DNA of 64,000 bases from CAVXSP01 sp963764505 (GCA_963764505.1 CAVXSP010000002.1:67494-131493); one strand, 5' to 3'. Shown: positions 50,935 to 60,652, counted from the stretch's first letter. The notes: generated by a model from the sequence alone, not told the origin. Numbers and translations: made by a program.

Positions 50935-53894
50935 CCCGCGTGCGCGTGCTGTTCGCGGCCGCAATTCTTGCGGCGTCCTCGGCATTCGCGCAGACCAACG
51001 CCGTCAGTGGCGCGCTTCGCGGCCGCATCGGCCTCGACGATCGGCTCGAAGCGCCGTCCGTCGCCGTGCAGGCGCTGGATCGGCTCAACGGCGCCGCTGC
51101 CGGCCTGCCGATGTTCGTCCGCTTGAGCGTGTCGTGGGCGACGCTCCAGCGCGCGTCTGCCGAGGGCTGGACGGTGCTCGACGAGCGGCTGAGCGCCTAC
51201 ACTCGGCGCAATCTTCCCGTCCTGCTCGCGGTGGGGCCGCCTCAGGGCGACGTCGCGGACACGGCGACGTGGATGCCGCTCGTCCAGGCCCTCGCCGAGC
51301 ATCTCCGAGGCCGCGTCGCGGGGTATCAGATCGAGGCGGACACCGGCGCCCGCGATGCGCGCGAGTACGCGTTTCAGATCAAGCTGGCCTCGGTGCGCAT
51401 TCGCGCGATCGACGCCGGAGCGATCATCGCCCAGGCGACGGTGCAGCCCGACGACGCCGCCTGGCTCGCCGCCGTCTACGACGAAGGCACGGCGCCCTAT
51501 GTCGACCTGGCGCCGCTCGCGGCGTCCGCGGATGCTGCCGCCGAAAGCGCCCTGGCGCCCCTCGAGAAGCTCATTGCCGGGCGGGATCCGTCGGCGTCGA
51601 GGCTCCGCGTCGGTGTCGCGCTCGACGAGCCGGCCGGACGCGCCGGTGGACGGCTGTTGACGACGATGTTCGCACTCCTGGGTGAACCGGGCATGGCCGG
51701 CGCCACATTCGCCGGCAGCGTCGACGCGATGGCGCCTGCGCTTGCCGCGGCCATCGACGTCAAGGATCTCCTCGCCAGCGAGCTCATCACGATCGACGAC
51801 CAATCGGTCTCGCTGGCGCTGGAGATCGACGGCGCCGGCGTCACGGGCACCGTGCCGCATCGCGTCTTCTACAACGCGTCGATCGGCGGGATCTACGTCG
51901 TGTACTGGGGCGTCGACGCCGGCGCCGACCGCGTCACGGTCGCGCTCACCGACGCGACCGGCCGCTCGCCGATGGCGCGCGATCCAATCAGACGGCAGGT
52001 CACCGCCGTCCAGGGCTTCTCCTGGAACGACACCACGAAGATCTCGCGGATGATCGTGCACGCGTCGGAGACGCCGGTCGTGATCGACTTCAACTACGGC
52101 GCCGCGAATACCTTTACGATGAGGGCCGACGTCACCGCCGCCGGCGGTCTCGCCGTCGAGGAGATCGTCGCCAGGAATCAGCGCGCGCAGGCGGCTCAAT
52201 CGAACGCGTTCAAGACCTATATGGCGACGCTGCGGCAGGAGCTCCACTTCCGTCCGTCGCCGACCCAGGTCTTCGACGTCGTCTCCGACAACCGGTTCTT
52301 CTATGGCGCCGATGGCGTCGAGTGGGAGGAACGCGGCTTCTCCGTGAACGGGGCGAAGTGGGGACCGAACCATCCGGGTGTGCCGCTGCTGCAGGCGGAG
52401 AAAGTGCTGACGCTGCCGCTGGACCTGCGGCTCGATGCCGACTACCGCTACGCCCTCGAGCGCACCGAGACCGTCGACGGCCGTCTCTGCTACGTCGTGT
52501 CGTTCGAGCCGACCGACCGGGCGGCGTCGCGCTATCGCGGGTGGGTCTGGATTGACGCCGAGACCTTCCTGCGCCTCAAGCTGCAGACGATTCAGACGCA
52601 CCTCGAGGGCATGATCGTCTCGAGCGAAGAGATCACGCGCTCCGGGCCGGTGCAGGGGAGAGGGGAGACGCCGCTGTTCCTGCCGACGCGGCTCTCGACC
52701 AAGCAGACGCTGCTCATCGCCGGCCGCAACCTGCTCCTCGAGAAAGAGGAGTGGTTCTCGGACTTCCGCGTGGACGCGCCGGACTTCGAGGACGAACGCC
52801 GAGCCGCGCGCGCGAGCGACCACATCATGTTCCGCGACACCGATGCCGGTGTCCGCTACTTCGTCAAGAAGGGCGATGACCGCGTCGTGAGCGACCGTGT
52901 CCGAACGTCGAGCCGCGCATTGGCGATGGGCACGACGATCGACCCGACGTTCCAGTTCCCGCTTCCGATCTTCGGCATCAACTACCTGAACTTCGACGTC
53001 AAGGGCACAGGCAGCCAGCTGGCGCTGCTCTTCGCCGGCGTGTTCGTGGCCGGCAACCTGCAGACGCCGAAGGTCGGACGGACGCCGTTCGATGCGAGCC
53101 TGGATTTCTACGGGATTGCCGTCCCGGGGACGGATCGGCGGTACGACGCCGGCGGGGAACAGGTCGACGAACGCGTGCTCAACATCCCGGCGTCGACCGG
53201 TCTCAATCTGGGCTACCAGTTCACGCCGTTCCAGAAGGTCTCCGCCGGCTACTCCTTGCGCTACGACGCGTACTTCCGTGCGCCGGACACGGCCGAGGAC
53301 TTCCCGATCCCGTCCGGCACCGCCACGCACGGCGGCACCATCGCCTACGAGTTCAGCCGCCACGGCTACAAGGTCGGGGCGACGGCGTCGGCGTTCGCCC
53401 GGGCATCGTGGAAGCCATGGGGGCGGCCCGGCGACTACGCGCCCGAAGCGAAGACCTACCGGCGCTATTCGATCGGCGGATCGAAGGACGTGCTCTTCGG
53501 GCCGTTCCAATCGGTTCATGCCGGCGTCGCCTGGTACGGCGGCGCCCGGCTCGATCGATTCAGCCGGTATCAGTTCGGCCTCTTCGACGAGGTGCGCATG
53601 CACGGCGTTCCCTCGGCAGGCATCCGCTTCGACGAGCTCGTGCTGATGCGCGGGTCGTATTCCTTCAACGTCCTCGACATCTACCGCCTCGACCTGTTCA
53701 TCGATCACGCCCGCGGGCGCGACCCGTCCGACCGTGCGTTGTGGCGGCCGGTCACCGGCACCGGCGTGGCGGTGACGTTCAAGACGCCCTGGAACACGAT
53801 GTTCACCGCCGACATCGGCAAGAGCTTCATTCCGGATCTCTATCGCGGGACCGGATCGGTCGTGCTGCAGGTGCTGTTCCTGAAGCCGCTCTGA
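50931..53894 (+). CDS. large exported protein: LolA/MucB-like domain plus C-terminal beta-barrel
   Basis: The 987-residue protein begins with a signal peptide (residues 1-21). Residues 25-310 look like an alpha/beta (TIM-barrel-like) domain (RLSVSWATLQRASAEGW, LLAVGPPQGDVADTATW). Residues about 430-620 resemble a LolA/MucB-type lipid-binding domain (YRGWVWIDAETFLRLKLQTI and LPTRLSTKQTLLIAGRNLLL). Residues about 690-987 alternate strands (YQFTPFQKVSAGYSLRYDAY, LVLMRGSYSFNVLDIYRLDL) and end FKTPWNTMFTADIGKSFIPD, as in an outer-membrane barrel. A single protein may therefore join a periplasmic carrier domain to an outer-membrane pore. It is translationally coupled to the deacetylase. Function inferred only from the architecture. 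Confidence 0.7.
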   Translation: MTRVRVLFAAAILAASSAFAQTNAVSGALRGRIGLDDRLEAPSVAVQALDRLNGAAAGLPMFVRLSVSWATLQRASAEGWTVLDERLSAYTRRNLPVLLAVGPPQGDVADTATWMPLVQALAEHLRGRVAGYQIEADTGARDAREYAFQIKLASVRIRAIDAGAIIAQATVQPDDAAWLAAVYDEGTAPYVDLAPLAASADAAAESALAPLEKLIAGRDPSASRLRVGVALDEPAGRAGGRLLTTMFALLGEPGMAGATFAGSVDAMAPALAAAIDVKDLLASELITIDDQSVSLALEIDGAGVTGTVPHRVFYNASIGGIYVVYWGVDAGADRVTVALTDATGRSPMARDPIRRQVTAVQGFSWNDTTKISRMIVHASETPVVIDFNYGAANTFTMRADVTAAGGLAVEEIVARNQRAQAAQSNAFKTYMATLRQELHFRPSPTQVFDVVSDNRFFYGADGVEWEERGFSVNGAKWGPNHPGVPLLQAEKVLTLPLDLRLDADYRYALERTETVDGRLCYVVSFEPTDRAASRYRGWVWIDAETFLRLKLQTIQTHLEGMIVSSEEITRSGPVQGRGETPLFLPTRLSTKQTLLIAGRNLLLEKEEWFSDFRVDAPDFEDERRAARASDHIMFRDTDAGVRYFVKKGDDRVVSDRVRTSSRALAMGTTIDPTFQFPLPIFGINYLNFDVKGTGSQLALLFAGVFVAGNLQTPKVGRTPFDASLDFYGIAVPGTDRRYDAGGEQVDERVLNIPASTGLNLGYQFTPFQKVSAGYSLRYDAYFRAPDTAEDFPIPSGTATHGGTIAYEFSRHGYKVGATASAFARASWKPWGRPGDYAPEAKTYRRYSIGGSKDVLFGPFQSVHAGVAWYGGARLDRFSRYQFGLFDEVRMHGVPSAGIRFDELVLMRGSYSFNVLDIYRLDLFIDHARGRDPSDRALWRPVTGTGVAVTFKTPWNTMFTADIGKSFIPDLYRGTGSVVLQVLFLKPL

Positions 53895-53957
53895 CGCGGG
53901 ATCGCCATCCGTCCACGCACGATCGACCTGCGCGCGCCGCGCGCGCGCCCGTGCGGG

Positions 53958-54858
53958 CTAGGGCTTGAGGTGCGCGACGCCCTCGATTTCCACGAGCAGC
54001 TCGCGTCGGCACAGAGCGGCCTCGACGTACTCGACGGCCGGGACGTCCGGGGCGAGGCGGTGCACGAGGCTCTCGATCTGGGCGGCGTGGTCGGCGTCGC
54101 GCACGTGCACGCGCAGGCTGCGCAGCGCGTCGAGGCCGCCGGCGCCCGACCGCGAGGCGGCGCCGATCAAGGCGTCGATGTTGCGGAAGGTCTCGCGCAC
54201 CTGTCCGTCGACGTCGTCGTCGTGTCGGGAGTGTTGACCGAGAATGCTCGCGGTCCCGCCGATGAGGAGCGTCGAGCCGAGCCGCGTCGCGCGCGAGAAG
54301 CACGGCGGTCGGCGGCCATAGCGGTGCGAGTACCTGGTACGCCGGAATCTGCCGAGGATTCTCGAGCGGCGCGCCGGGCTGGTCGGTGGCCAGGACGTGG
54401 ACCGACAGCGCGTCGGCATCGGCGCTGACGGTGGACGCTGTCGGCAGCGCCATCGCAAACGCCCGAACGTCGCCAAACCACTCGCAGTAGGCCGCAAAGC
54501 GCCCGGCGTTGAACGTCATGTACCGATCCTCGTCGCCAAGCGGCGCGTGGATGTCGGGGACGAAGTTCCAGACGCGCACGCAGTGGCGCTGTTGACGATG
54601 GACTTCGTGCAGCAGGTCGGCGTAGAGGCGCGCGACCTCGCGGCACAGCGCGGCTGCCGGGAGCGCCACCGCCTCGGGAATACTGCCGGTCACGAGGGAG
54701 AACCGGCCGGCACGTCGCGACACGAGCGCCGTGCCTCGCCGGCCCACGACATGCCGGCGATCCGCATCGCTCGTCGGGAACAGATCGACGACCCAGGCCG
54801 GGGGCAGCGGCCGCAACCGAAGCACGGCACCGGGCGGGCGCGGCGTCGCTGGCTGCAT
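53958..54858 (-). CDS. chorismatase (FkbO/Hyg5/XanB2 family), frameshifted
   Basis: The rebuilt protein of 299 residues starts MQPATPRPPGAVLRLRPLPP and contains RVWNFVPDIHAPLGDEDRYM, FAAYCEWFGDVRAFAM, PLENPRQIPAYRYSHRYGRR and LIGGTASILGQHSRHDDDVD. It ends RRELLVEIEGVAHLKP, where the C-terminal ExE region is the catalytic glutamate segment of chorismatases. These enzymes cleave chorismate to 3- or 4-hydroxybenzoate plus pyruvate, or to a dihydroxy product. At 54335 an extra T (A on the minus strand, TACCAGGTA for TACCGGTA) breaks the frame once. The ATG at 54858 lies 10 bases after a TAGAAT hexamer. It would supply the aromatic starter of the pigment cluster; the product type is not settled. 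Confidence 0.82.
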
Positions 54859-54868
54859 TTTCGCGACG

Positions 54869-54951
54869 ATTCTATTACAGGCCTCGCACGTGCCTGCCGG
54901 GCCGCACGCCAGTCGTCGCGCGTCGTGGGCGCGGCCGTTCGGTGGCATACT
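54869..54951. promoter_or_regulatory. divergent leaderless-type promoters of chorismatase and flavoprotein genes
   Basis: A minus-strand TAGAAT (plus 54869-54874) lies 10 bases before the chorismatase ATG at 54858. A plus-strand CATACT (54946-54951) lies 8 bases before the flavoprotein ATG at 54960. Transcription starting about seven bases past each -10 would put the 5' end at or near the start codon. Confidence 0.5.
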
Positions 54952-54959
54952 GTCGCCCC

Positions 54960-56288
54960 ATGTCAACCGCCGCGGCCTGCGATTGCGACGTCGTCGTCGC
55001 GGGCGGAGGTCCGGCCGGCTCGGCCGCGTCGGCGTGGCTCGCGCGCGGCGGCCATTCGGTCACGCTCTTCGAGCGAGACAGTTTTCCCCGCTTTCACATC
55101 GGCGAATCGCTGCTCGCGTCGGTCAACGACGCGCTGGCGGCCATCGGGGCGGACCACCTGGTGCGCGACGCGGGCTTCCCGCAGAAGTGGGGCGCGACGT
55201 TCATGCTCGGCGACGGCAGCGTCGAGCGCCATGCCGATTTCGGCACGGCGCCCGATGTCGCGACGCCGCAGACCTGGCAGGTCTCGCGCGCCGAGTTCGA
55301 CGACCTGCTGCTTCGGCACGCGTCCGCGAGCGGCGTGGCCGTGCACGAGCGCCATCGCGTCGTCGACGTCACGTTCGACCGCGATGGCGTCACCGTCACG
55401 GTTCAGCAGACGGCTCCGGATCGTGGGAAGCGCACCGTGCGGGCGCGTGCCTTCGTGGATGCGTCGGGCCGGGCGGCGCTGCTGTCGCGCCAATTCGGCT
55501 TGCGCATCGACGAGCCGCGGCTGGCGAGCATCGCGGTGTTCTCGCACTACTCGGGCGTTCCGCGCCGGTCCGGGCGGCGCGCCGGCGACATCCGCATCGT
55601 CTCGCGGTCGGATCTGGGCTGGTTCTGGCTCATCCCGATCTCCCAGAATCTGACGAGCGTCGGCCTGGTCCTGCCGATGCGGGCGTTTCGCGCCGTGCCG
55701 TCGATGGAGCCTGCCGCGCTGCTCGACCACGTGATTGCCGGAACCCCAGTCGTCGCCGGCCTGCTCGCCGGCGCACGTCGCGAATGGCCGGTCAGGGTCG
55801 AGAAGGACTTTTCGTTCCGGTCGCGCGCGTATGCCGGGGATCGCTGGGTCCTGGCCGGCGACGCCGGCTCGTTTCTCGATCCGGTGTTTTCGACCGGCGT
55901 CGCGATCGCCCTCGAGTCGGGTATCGAGGCCGGTCAGGCGATGGCCCGCGGATTGGCGTCTGGCGATTTGTCGCGGGCGCAGTTCGATCGCTACGCGCGT
56001 CGTCAGCGGCAGCGGTATCTCTCGTTCCGCCGCTTCGTCCTCGGGTTCTACCGGCCGGAGTTCCGGGATCTGTTCTTCGCGGAGGACCCGCCGCCGCGGC
56101 TGTTTCGCGCGCTGGTCACCGTCTTCGCCGGCTACTGGCGGCCGTCACTCGAGACGCGCGTCTGGGTGGCGACGTTCTTCCTGCTCGTCCGTCTCCAACG
56201 CTGGTTCCGATTCGCGCCCTCGTTCCGTCGGCCGAGGGCGGCGGGCCGGGGCCGCGAATCGGCCATGGACAGCCCCATGGCGCGGTGA
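54960..56288 (+). CDS. FAD-dependent halogenase/monooxygenase-like protein
   Basis: The 442-residue enzyme has the FAD Rossmann motif VVVAGGGPAGSAASAWL, the halogenase-like ERDSFPRFHIGESLLASV, the DLGWFWLIPIS segment that corresponds to the conserved GWxWxIP signature of flavin-dependent halogenases, and the second FAD motif LAGDAGSFLDPVFSTGVAIA (about residue 300). These signatures fit the tryptophan halogenase/GGR-like superfamily, whose members in xanthomonadin and flexirubin clusters halogenate or oxidise the aryl head. Whether it halogenates, hydroxylates or reduces cannot be told from sequence. It heads the plus-strand operon; its stop lies two bases before the methyltransferase ATG. 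Confidence 0.85.
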   Translation: MSTAAACDCDVVVAGGGPAGSAASAWLARGGHSVTLFERDSFPRFHIGESLLASVNDALAAIGADHLVRDAGFPQKWGATFMLGDGSVERHADFGTAPDVATPQTWQVSRAEFDDLLLRHASASGVAVHERHRVVDVTFDRDGVTVTVQQTAPDRGKRTVRARAFVDASGRAALLSRQFGLRIDEPRLASIAVFSHYSGVPRRSGRRAGDIRIVSRSDLGWFWLIPISQNLTSVGLVLPMRAFRAVPSMEPAALLDHVIAGTPVVAGLLAGARREWPVRVEKDFSFRSRAYAGDRWVLAGDAGSFLDPVFSTGVAIALESGIEAGQAMARGLASGDLSRAQFDRYARRQRQRYLSFRRFVLGFYRPEFRDLFFAEDPPPRLFRALVTVFAGYWRPSLETRVWVATFFLLVRLQRWFRFAPSFRRPRAAGRGRESAMDSPMAR

Positions 56289-56290
56289 CC

Positions 56291-57026
56291 ATGCTGCATC
56301 CGCCGCTCCCGCTGCGCCGTCAGGTACTGGCAACGACCGGAAGATCGGCAGCGTGTCGTCAACACGATGTTCGACCGGACGGCGCGCCACTACGATCGCG
56401 CCTGCGCGATCATGTCGCTTGGATCCGGCGGCGCCTATCGGCGCGCGGCGTTGAGCCGCGCCGGCGTGAAGCGGGGCATGACGCTGCTCGACGTCGGCAC
56501 CGGGACAGGACTGCTCGCGCGCGAGGCCGCGCGGCTGGTCGGCGCGGGCGGGCGTGTGGTCGGCGTCGATCCGTCGTTCGAGATGATGGCGACCGGCCGC
56601 GGCCGCGGCGCCATGGGGCTCGTCCAGGGCGTCGGCGAGGTGCTGCCGTTTGGCAACGCGCGCTTCGATGTCGTGACGATGGGCTATGCGCTGCGCCACG
56701 TCAGCGACCTCGACCAGACGTTCGCGGAATACGCCCGCGTGCTGAAGCCGTCAGGAACGCTCCTGCTCCTCGAGATCACGAAGCCCGTCTCGGCGTTCGG
56801 TTCGGCGCTGACGCAGGTGTACTTCGGGACGATCGTGCCCTGCCTCGCGAGGATTGGGACGCGCAGCGCCGAGTCGTCGCGGCTGATGAAGTTCTACTGG
56901 GACACCATCGCGAACTGCGTCGCGCCAGAAGTCATCCTCGAGTCGCTCCGACGGACCGGGTTCGCTGCCGACCGAACGGTCGTCGCCGGCATCTTCAGCG
57001 AGTACTCCGCGACGCGGGGCCGGTGA
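56291..57026 (+). CDS. UbiE/COQ5-like methyltransferase, frameshifted near the N-terminus
   Basis: From the ATG at 56291 the frame reads MLHPPLPLRRQ and then must step once near 56322 to read YWQRPEDRQRVVNTMFDRTA. This matches the usual start of such cluster methyltransferases; a gg run (caggtac) probably has one G too many. The body has DVGTGTGLLAREAARLVGA (SAM motif I) and YALRHVSDLDQTFAEYARVL, as in UbiE/MenG. It probably methylates the aryl head or a precursor. The later ATG at 56367 would give a 219-residue version lacking the first 25 residues. The two preceding genes touch or nearly touch it. Confidence 0.82.
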
Positions 57027-57122
57027 CCGGAGCCGACGACTCGGCCCGCAGGCGTTCACCCGGTCTCCGCACTTGTGCGCGCGCCAGGCGGCCGGCCCGC
57101 GCGGCTCTAGTAGGATTGAGCG

Positions 57123-57557
57123 GTGCGTTCGCCGGAGGAGGTTCTCGCGCTGCTGCCGCATCGGCCGCCGATGCGGCTCGTCGAGGAGGTCGTGGAGATC
57201 GTGCCCGGGAAGATGGCTCGCACCCGGCGCGTGGCCCGACCGGACGACTGGTACTTCAACGGCCATTTTCCCGGCCAGCCGGTGGTTCCGGCCATCGTGC
57301 TCATCGAGCTCGTGGCCCAGACCGGAGGACTCGCGGCGGGCGCCGACGAGGTCACGCCGCTCTCTTATCGCGTCGCCGCGGTCGGCCGGTTCAAGTTTCC
57401 GGCGCCGTCGGCGCCGGGCGCGTTGCTCGAAACGACGGCCCAGGTGACCGGCGCGATGGGCGCGCTGCTCCGCGTCGAAGGCACGGTCACCGCGGATGGC
57501 GTCACCGTGGCTGCCGGCGAGGTCACTCTGGCGCGCCTCGCGCGCGCCCAGGCTTGA
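57123..57557 (+). CDS. FabZ-like 3-hydroxyacyl-ACP dehydratase
   Basis: The 144-residue protein has a hot-dog fold signature with FNGHFPGQPVVPAIVLIELV, in which H48 and E62 correspond to the catalytic pair of FabZ. It begins VLALLPHRPPMRLVEEVV, as in FabZ. It would remove water from 3-hydroxyacyl-ACP intermediates to build the conjugated double bonds of a polyene. Dedicated dehydratases are standard in aryl polyene clusters. The start is a GTG at 57123, 6 bases after a TAGGAT hexamer (57111-57116), so the mRNA may begin at the start codon. Confidence 0.88.
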   Translation: MRSPEEVLALLPHRPPMRLVEEVVEIVPGKMARTRRVARPDDWYFNGHFPGQPVVPAIVLIELVAQTGGLAAGADEVTPLSYRVAAVGRFKFPAPSAPGALLETTAQVTGAMGALLRVEGTVTADGVTVAAGEVTLARLARAQA

Positions 57558-57561
57558 TCCG

Positions 57562-58736
57562 GTGGAGACGGTGGGAGCTTCCGCGCGCCTGCTGTCCAGC
57601 CGTTCCCAACGCCTCGTCCGGACCCTCTATCGGCTCCGCACCGAAGCCGGGAGCCCCGCGCGTCAGGCGTGTTCGATTGCGCTCGGTCTGTTCATCGGCG
57701 CGACACCGTTGTTCGGTCTGCACCTGGCCATGGCCATCGGCCTGGGCTGGCTGCTTCGCCTGAACCGACTCAAGGTCTACCTCGCGGCCAACATCTCGAA
57801 TCCGTTCGTCGCGCCGTTTCTCGTCACGGCGGAGCTGCAGGTCGATCCTGGCTCCGGCGCGGCCGCTTCTACACGCCGTCGGGGCTGGCCGACGTGCGGC
57901 TGCTCGGCGTCACGAGCGACCTCGCAATCGGCAGCGTCGTCGTTGGCTGCGTCCTGGCGCTCGCGGGCGGGCTGTTGACCTACGGCGTGCTCGCCAATCG
58001 TCCGACACGCGCCCTTCAACACGTGCTCGACGCCGCGGCCGAGCGCTTCCTGCCTGTCGGCATCGCGGCGTGGGAGTTCGCGTCGGCAAAACTGCGGATG
58101 GATCCGGTCTACCAGACGGTCCTCGAAGACGGCGTCCTTCCCGGCCGCGGCACGATCCTCGACCTCGGCTGCGGTCAGGGGCTGATGCTCGCGCTCCTGG
58201 CCAGCGCGCGTGATCTGGGCGGCACCGATCGCTGGCCCGCCGACTGGCCGAGTCCGCCGCGCGACGTGCGGCTCCTCGGCATCGAGCTCGGCCCGCGCAT
58301 CGCCTCGCGCGCCCGCCGGGCCCTCGCCGGCGCCGCGGAGATCGACACGCGCGACGTGCTCCAGGCGGATCTTCCGCCAAGCGACGCGGTGCTCGTCTTC
58401 GACGTCCTCCACATGCTGCCGCCCGACGCGCAGGTGCGGCTGCTCGACCGCATCGCGGCCGCGCTCCGGCCCGGCGGAGTCGTCGTGCTGCGCGAGGCCG
58501 ACGCGGCGGGCGGCTGGCGCCTGCAGGTGGTGCGCTGGACGAACTGGCTGCGAGCCGCGTTCGAGGGGCACCCGGGGCGGCGATTCGCATTCCGCACGGC
58601 CGACGAATGGACGACGCTGCTCAGACGACGTGGCTTGGCCGTCGAGCGATCGAAATCCAGCTCCGGTTCGACCCGCGGCCTCGCCAACTTCCTGATCTAC
58701 GGCCGTCGTGCGGCTGTGCCGGCGTCCCCGGACTGA
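57562..58736 (+). CDS. DUF2062-methyltransferase fusion protein, frameshifted
   Basis: The first part (GTG at 57562) has a DUF2062 membrane domain: ACSIALGLFIGATPLFGLHL, LNRLKVYLAANISNPFVAPF. Near 57844 the frame must change by one missing base (gtcgatcc, expected gtcggatcc). The next frame then reads WLRRGRFYTPSGLADVRLLG, further membrane helices and a class I methyltransferase (TILDLGCGQGLMLALLASA, VLVFDVLHMLPPDAQVRLLD, ALRPGGVVVLREAD). The rebuilt protein is about 391 residues. A membrane-bound methyltransferase acting on a lipid-linked intermediate fits the context. It overlaps the convergent hydrolase by 40 bases. Confidence 0.78.
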
Positions 58737-59683
58737 TCATCGGGCGGCAAGGCCCGCCACAGGCTCCAGGGGCCGAAACGGACGACCTGTCGCAAGGGCC
58801 GGCCCCGCTCGTCGATCTCCACGCCGAACGCCAAATCGCAGGTCGTGGCCGAGCAGTCGCGGATGTGTGACCAGAGCACCAGCCGGTCCTCGAGCGTGAC
58901 GATCGGAATGCCGGCCAGGACGGCAAAGTGCCGCGCGACGGGGGTCCGCCACGCCGCGTCGGGCACGAGCTCCACCGGGGTCGATTCGCGCGTGAAGAGC
59001 GTCGCGGTCCGCCCCGTCCATGCGTCCATCTCCCAACCGCGCCGGCTCCGACCGTTCGCGCCGAACGCCCGCCAGGTCGAGAACGATCGATTCACGGCGT
59101 GCAGCGGACCGACGATCCAATCGGCGTCGCCGGAGTCTACCGCCGCGGCGAGCAGGTGCGCGCCGCGATTCTGGCTCGCCGCTTTGACGCCGACGAGCGC
59201 GGCGAGGAGCGCGACGGTCAGGACCGCGCCCGTCGTGCGCCGCCGCCGCGTGACCACGGCGCCCGCCACGATCACCGCGACGAGCAGCAGGTCGGCCATG
59301 GCGAACCAGTGCGGCCCCAGACGGATCGACCAGAGCGGCGCGAAGAGCCGCATGTCGCTGCCACTGATCAGATCCAGGCCCAGATGGCCGAGCGCGACCC
59401 CAAGCCAGGCGGCGATCCAGAGGCGAAGCAGCCGGGCGTCTCGCACGACGGACCGGACGACCAGCGCGGTGGCGATCGCGACGACAGGCGACCAGATCAG
59501 GCTGTGCGTGCCGGCCTCGTGATGCAGCAAGTACACGTCCCAGCCGCGCCGCATCCACAGAATGTCCGCGTCGGGCGCGATCGCCCCGAGGGTCGCGGCG
59601 GCCGTGGCGCCGCGGCCGAGACGCCCCCGCCCGTCGAGGCACGCGATCGTGTGGCCGAGCAGACAGTGGGAGACCGGATCCAC
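58697..59683 (-). CDS. YdjM-type membrane metal-dependent hydrolase
   Basis: The 328-residue protein starts VDPVSHCLLGHTIACLDGRG and has PDADILWMRRGWDVYLLHHE and AGTHSLIWSPVV, with membrane segments between. The His/Asp positions (SHCLLGH, PDADI, HEAGTHSL) match the YdjM/DUF457 family, which is thought to bind a metal in the membrane. A GTG at 59683 (2 bases after the acyltransferase stop) is the natural start. It belongs to the minus-strand block with the acyltransferase and GT2 genes. Its substrate is not known. Confidence 0.75.
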   Translation of the reverse strand: MDPVSHCLLGHTIACLDGRGRLGRGATAAATLGAIAPDADILWMRRGWDVYLLHHEAGTHSLIWSPVVAIATALVVRSVVRDARLLRLWIAAWLGVALGHLGLDLISGSDMRLFAPLWSIRLGPHWFAMADLLLVAVIVAGAVVTRRRRTTGAVLTVALLAALVGVKAASQNRGAHLLAAAVDSGDADWIVGPLHAVNRSFSTWRAFGANGRSRRGWEMDAWTGRTATLFTRESTPVELVPDAAWRTPVARHFAVLAGIPIVTLEDRLVLWSHIRDCSATTCDLAFGVEIDERGRPLRQVVRFGPWSLWRALPPDDQSGDAGTAARRP

Positions 59684-59685
59684 CG

Positions 59686-60652
59686 TCAGGGTCCGGCAGG
59701 CGTTGGAAGCGCGCCGGGCCGTGGGGTGTCGTCCTCCTGCGTGGCCCAGAAGGGATAGAACTGGTACCAGGACTCGGGATGTCGCGTGATCTTCTCTTCG
59801 AAGAAGCTGGCGACCGCTTGCGTCGCGCTGGCGATCGCGCCGTGGCGGTCGACGTCGGGGGCGATCTGGATGGCCGGTCCGGTCTCGATCGCGAACCGTC
59901 CGTCCGGCAGGCGGAAGACGGCCAGCGGCACGAGGGGCGCGCCGGTCCACGAGGCGACCAGGGCCGGAGTGCGGAGGAAGTACGCACGGCGGCCGAAGAA
60001 CGACACGGCCACGCGGTCGCGGCCGAAGTGCCGATCCACGAGCAGTGCGACGACCTCGTTGCGGGCGAGGTGCTCGCGGATGCGGAGGCCGGTCTCGAGC
60101 CCCTGGCGCACCTCGATGGTGCCGATCCCGAGGGAGGCCCGGAACTCGCGCCGGCGTCGCGTCACCTGCTCGCTCGGTTCGCGCATCGCCACGACCGACA
60201 GCGAGTGACTGGTCAGTTGACGGAGGAACACGCCGCCGATTTCCCAGTTGCCGAAGTGGGCCGACACGCCCAGCACGCCGCGGCCCGCGCCATCGCCTCG
60301 TCGAACGACGCGGTGTCCTGCCGTCCGATCATCGCGGTCAGCTGGTCGGCCGGCGTGAGAGGCTGCGGATGAAATCGATTGCGTCACGGGCGTAGTTGCG
60401 ATACGTGGCGAGCGCCAGGCGCTCCAGTTGGGCGTCGTCGGCCTCCGGCCGCACGGCGCGGAGGTTCTCGATGAGCGCCTGCCGGCCGGTCGTCTGCAGC
60501 CGGTACGCGATCCACGTGCCGACGTGCCCGATGGGATACGTGATCCAGCGGGGCAGGCGCGACACGCCGTGATAGGTCGCGCCGAAGATGAGGCCGTTGT
60601 TCAGGCCGCTGGGATGCCAGCGTGGCGCCGCGGGCCTCGAGGTGGCCGTCAT
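59686..60652 (-). CDS. LpxL/HtrB-type lipid A-like acyltransferase, two frame breaks
   Basis: The rebuilt protein of roughly 321 residues starts MTATSRPAAPRWHPSGLNNG and reads TGRQALIENLRAVRPEADDA and YRNYARDAIDFIRSL. The catalytic HX4E motif SAHFGNWEIGGVFLRQL follows, then LGIGTIEVRQGLETGLRIRE and LLVDRHFGRDRVAVSFFGR. Two breaks are needed, near 60358 (an extra CT dinucleotide) and near 60290 (one base missing in a GC run). Such acyltransferases attach a fatty chain, and in aryl polyene clusters they probably acylate the polyene or its lipid anchor. The ATG overlaps the GT2 stop by 4 bases. Confidence 0.78.

Noticed and set aside
50658..53708. 1016-codon open frame on the minus strand
   Set aside because: Antisense to the coupled deacetylase and large envelope protein, which have signal peptide and domain logic.
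54960..56288. Geranylgeranyl reductase or squalene-type oxidoreductase
   Set aside because: FAD fold alone would allow it, but the GESLL and GWFWLIP segments and cluster context fit the halogenase-like group better; not excluded.
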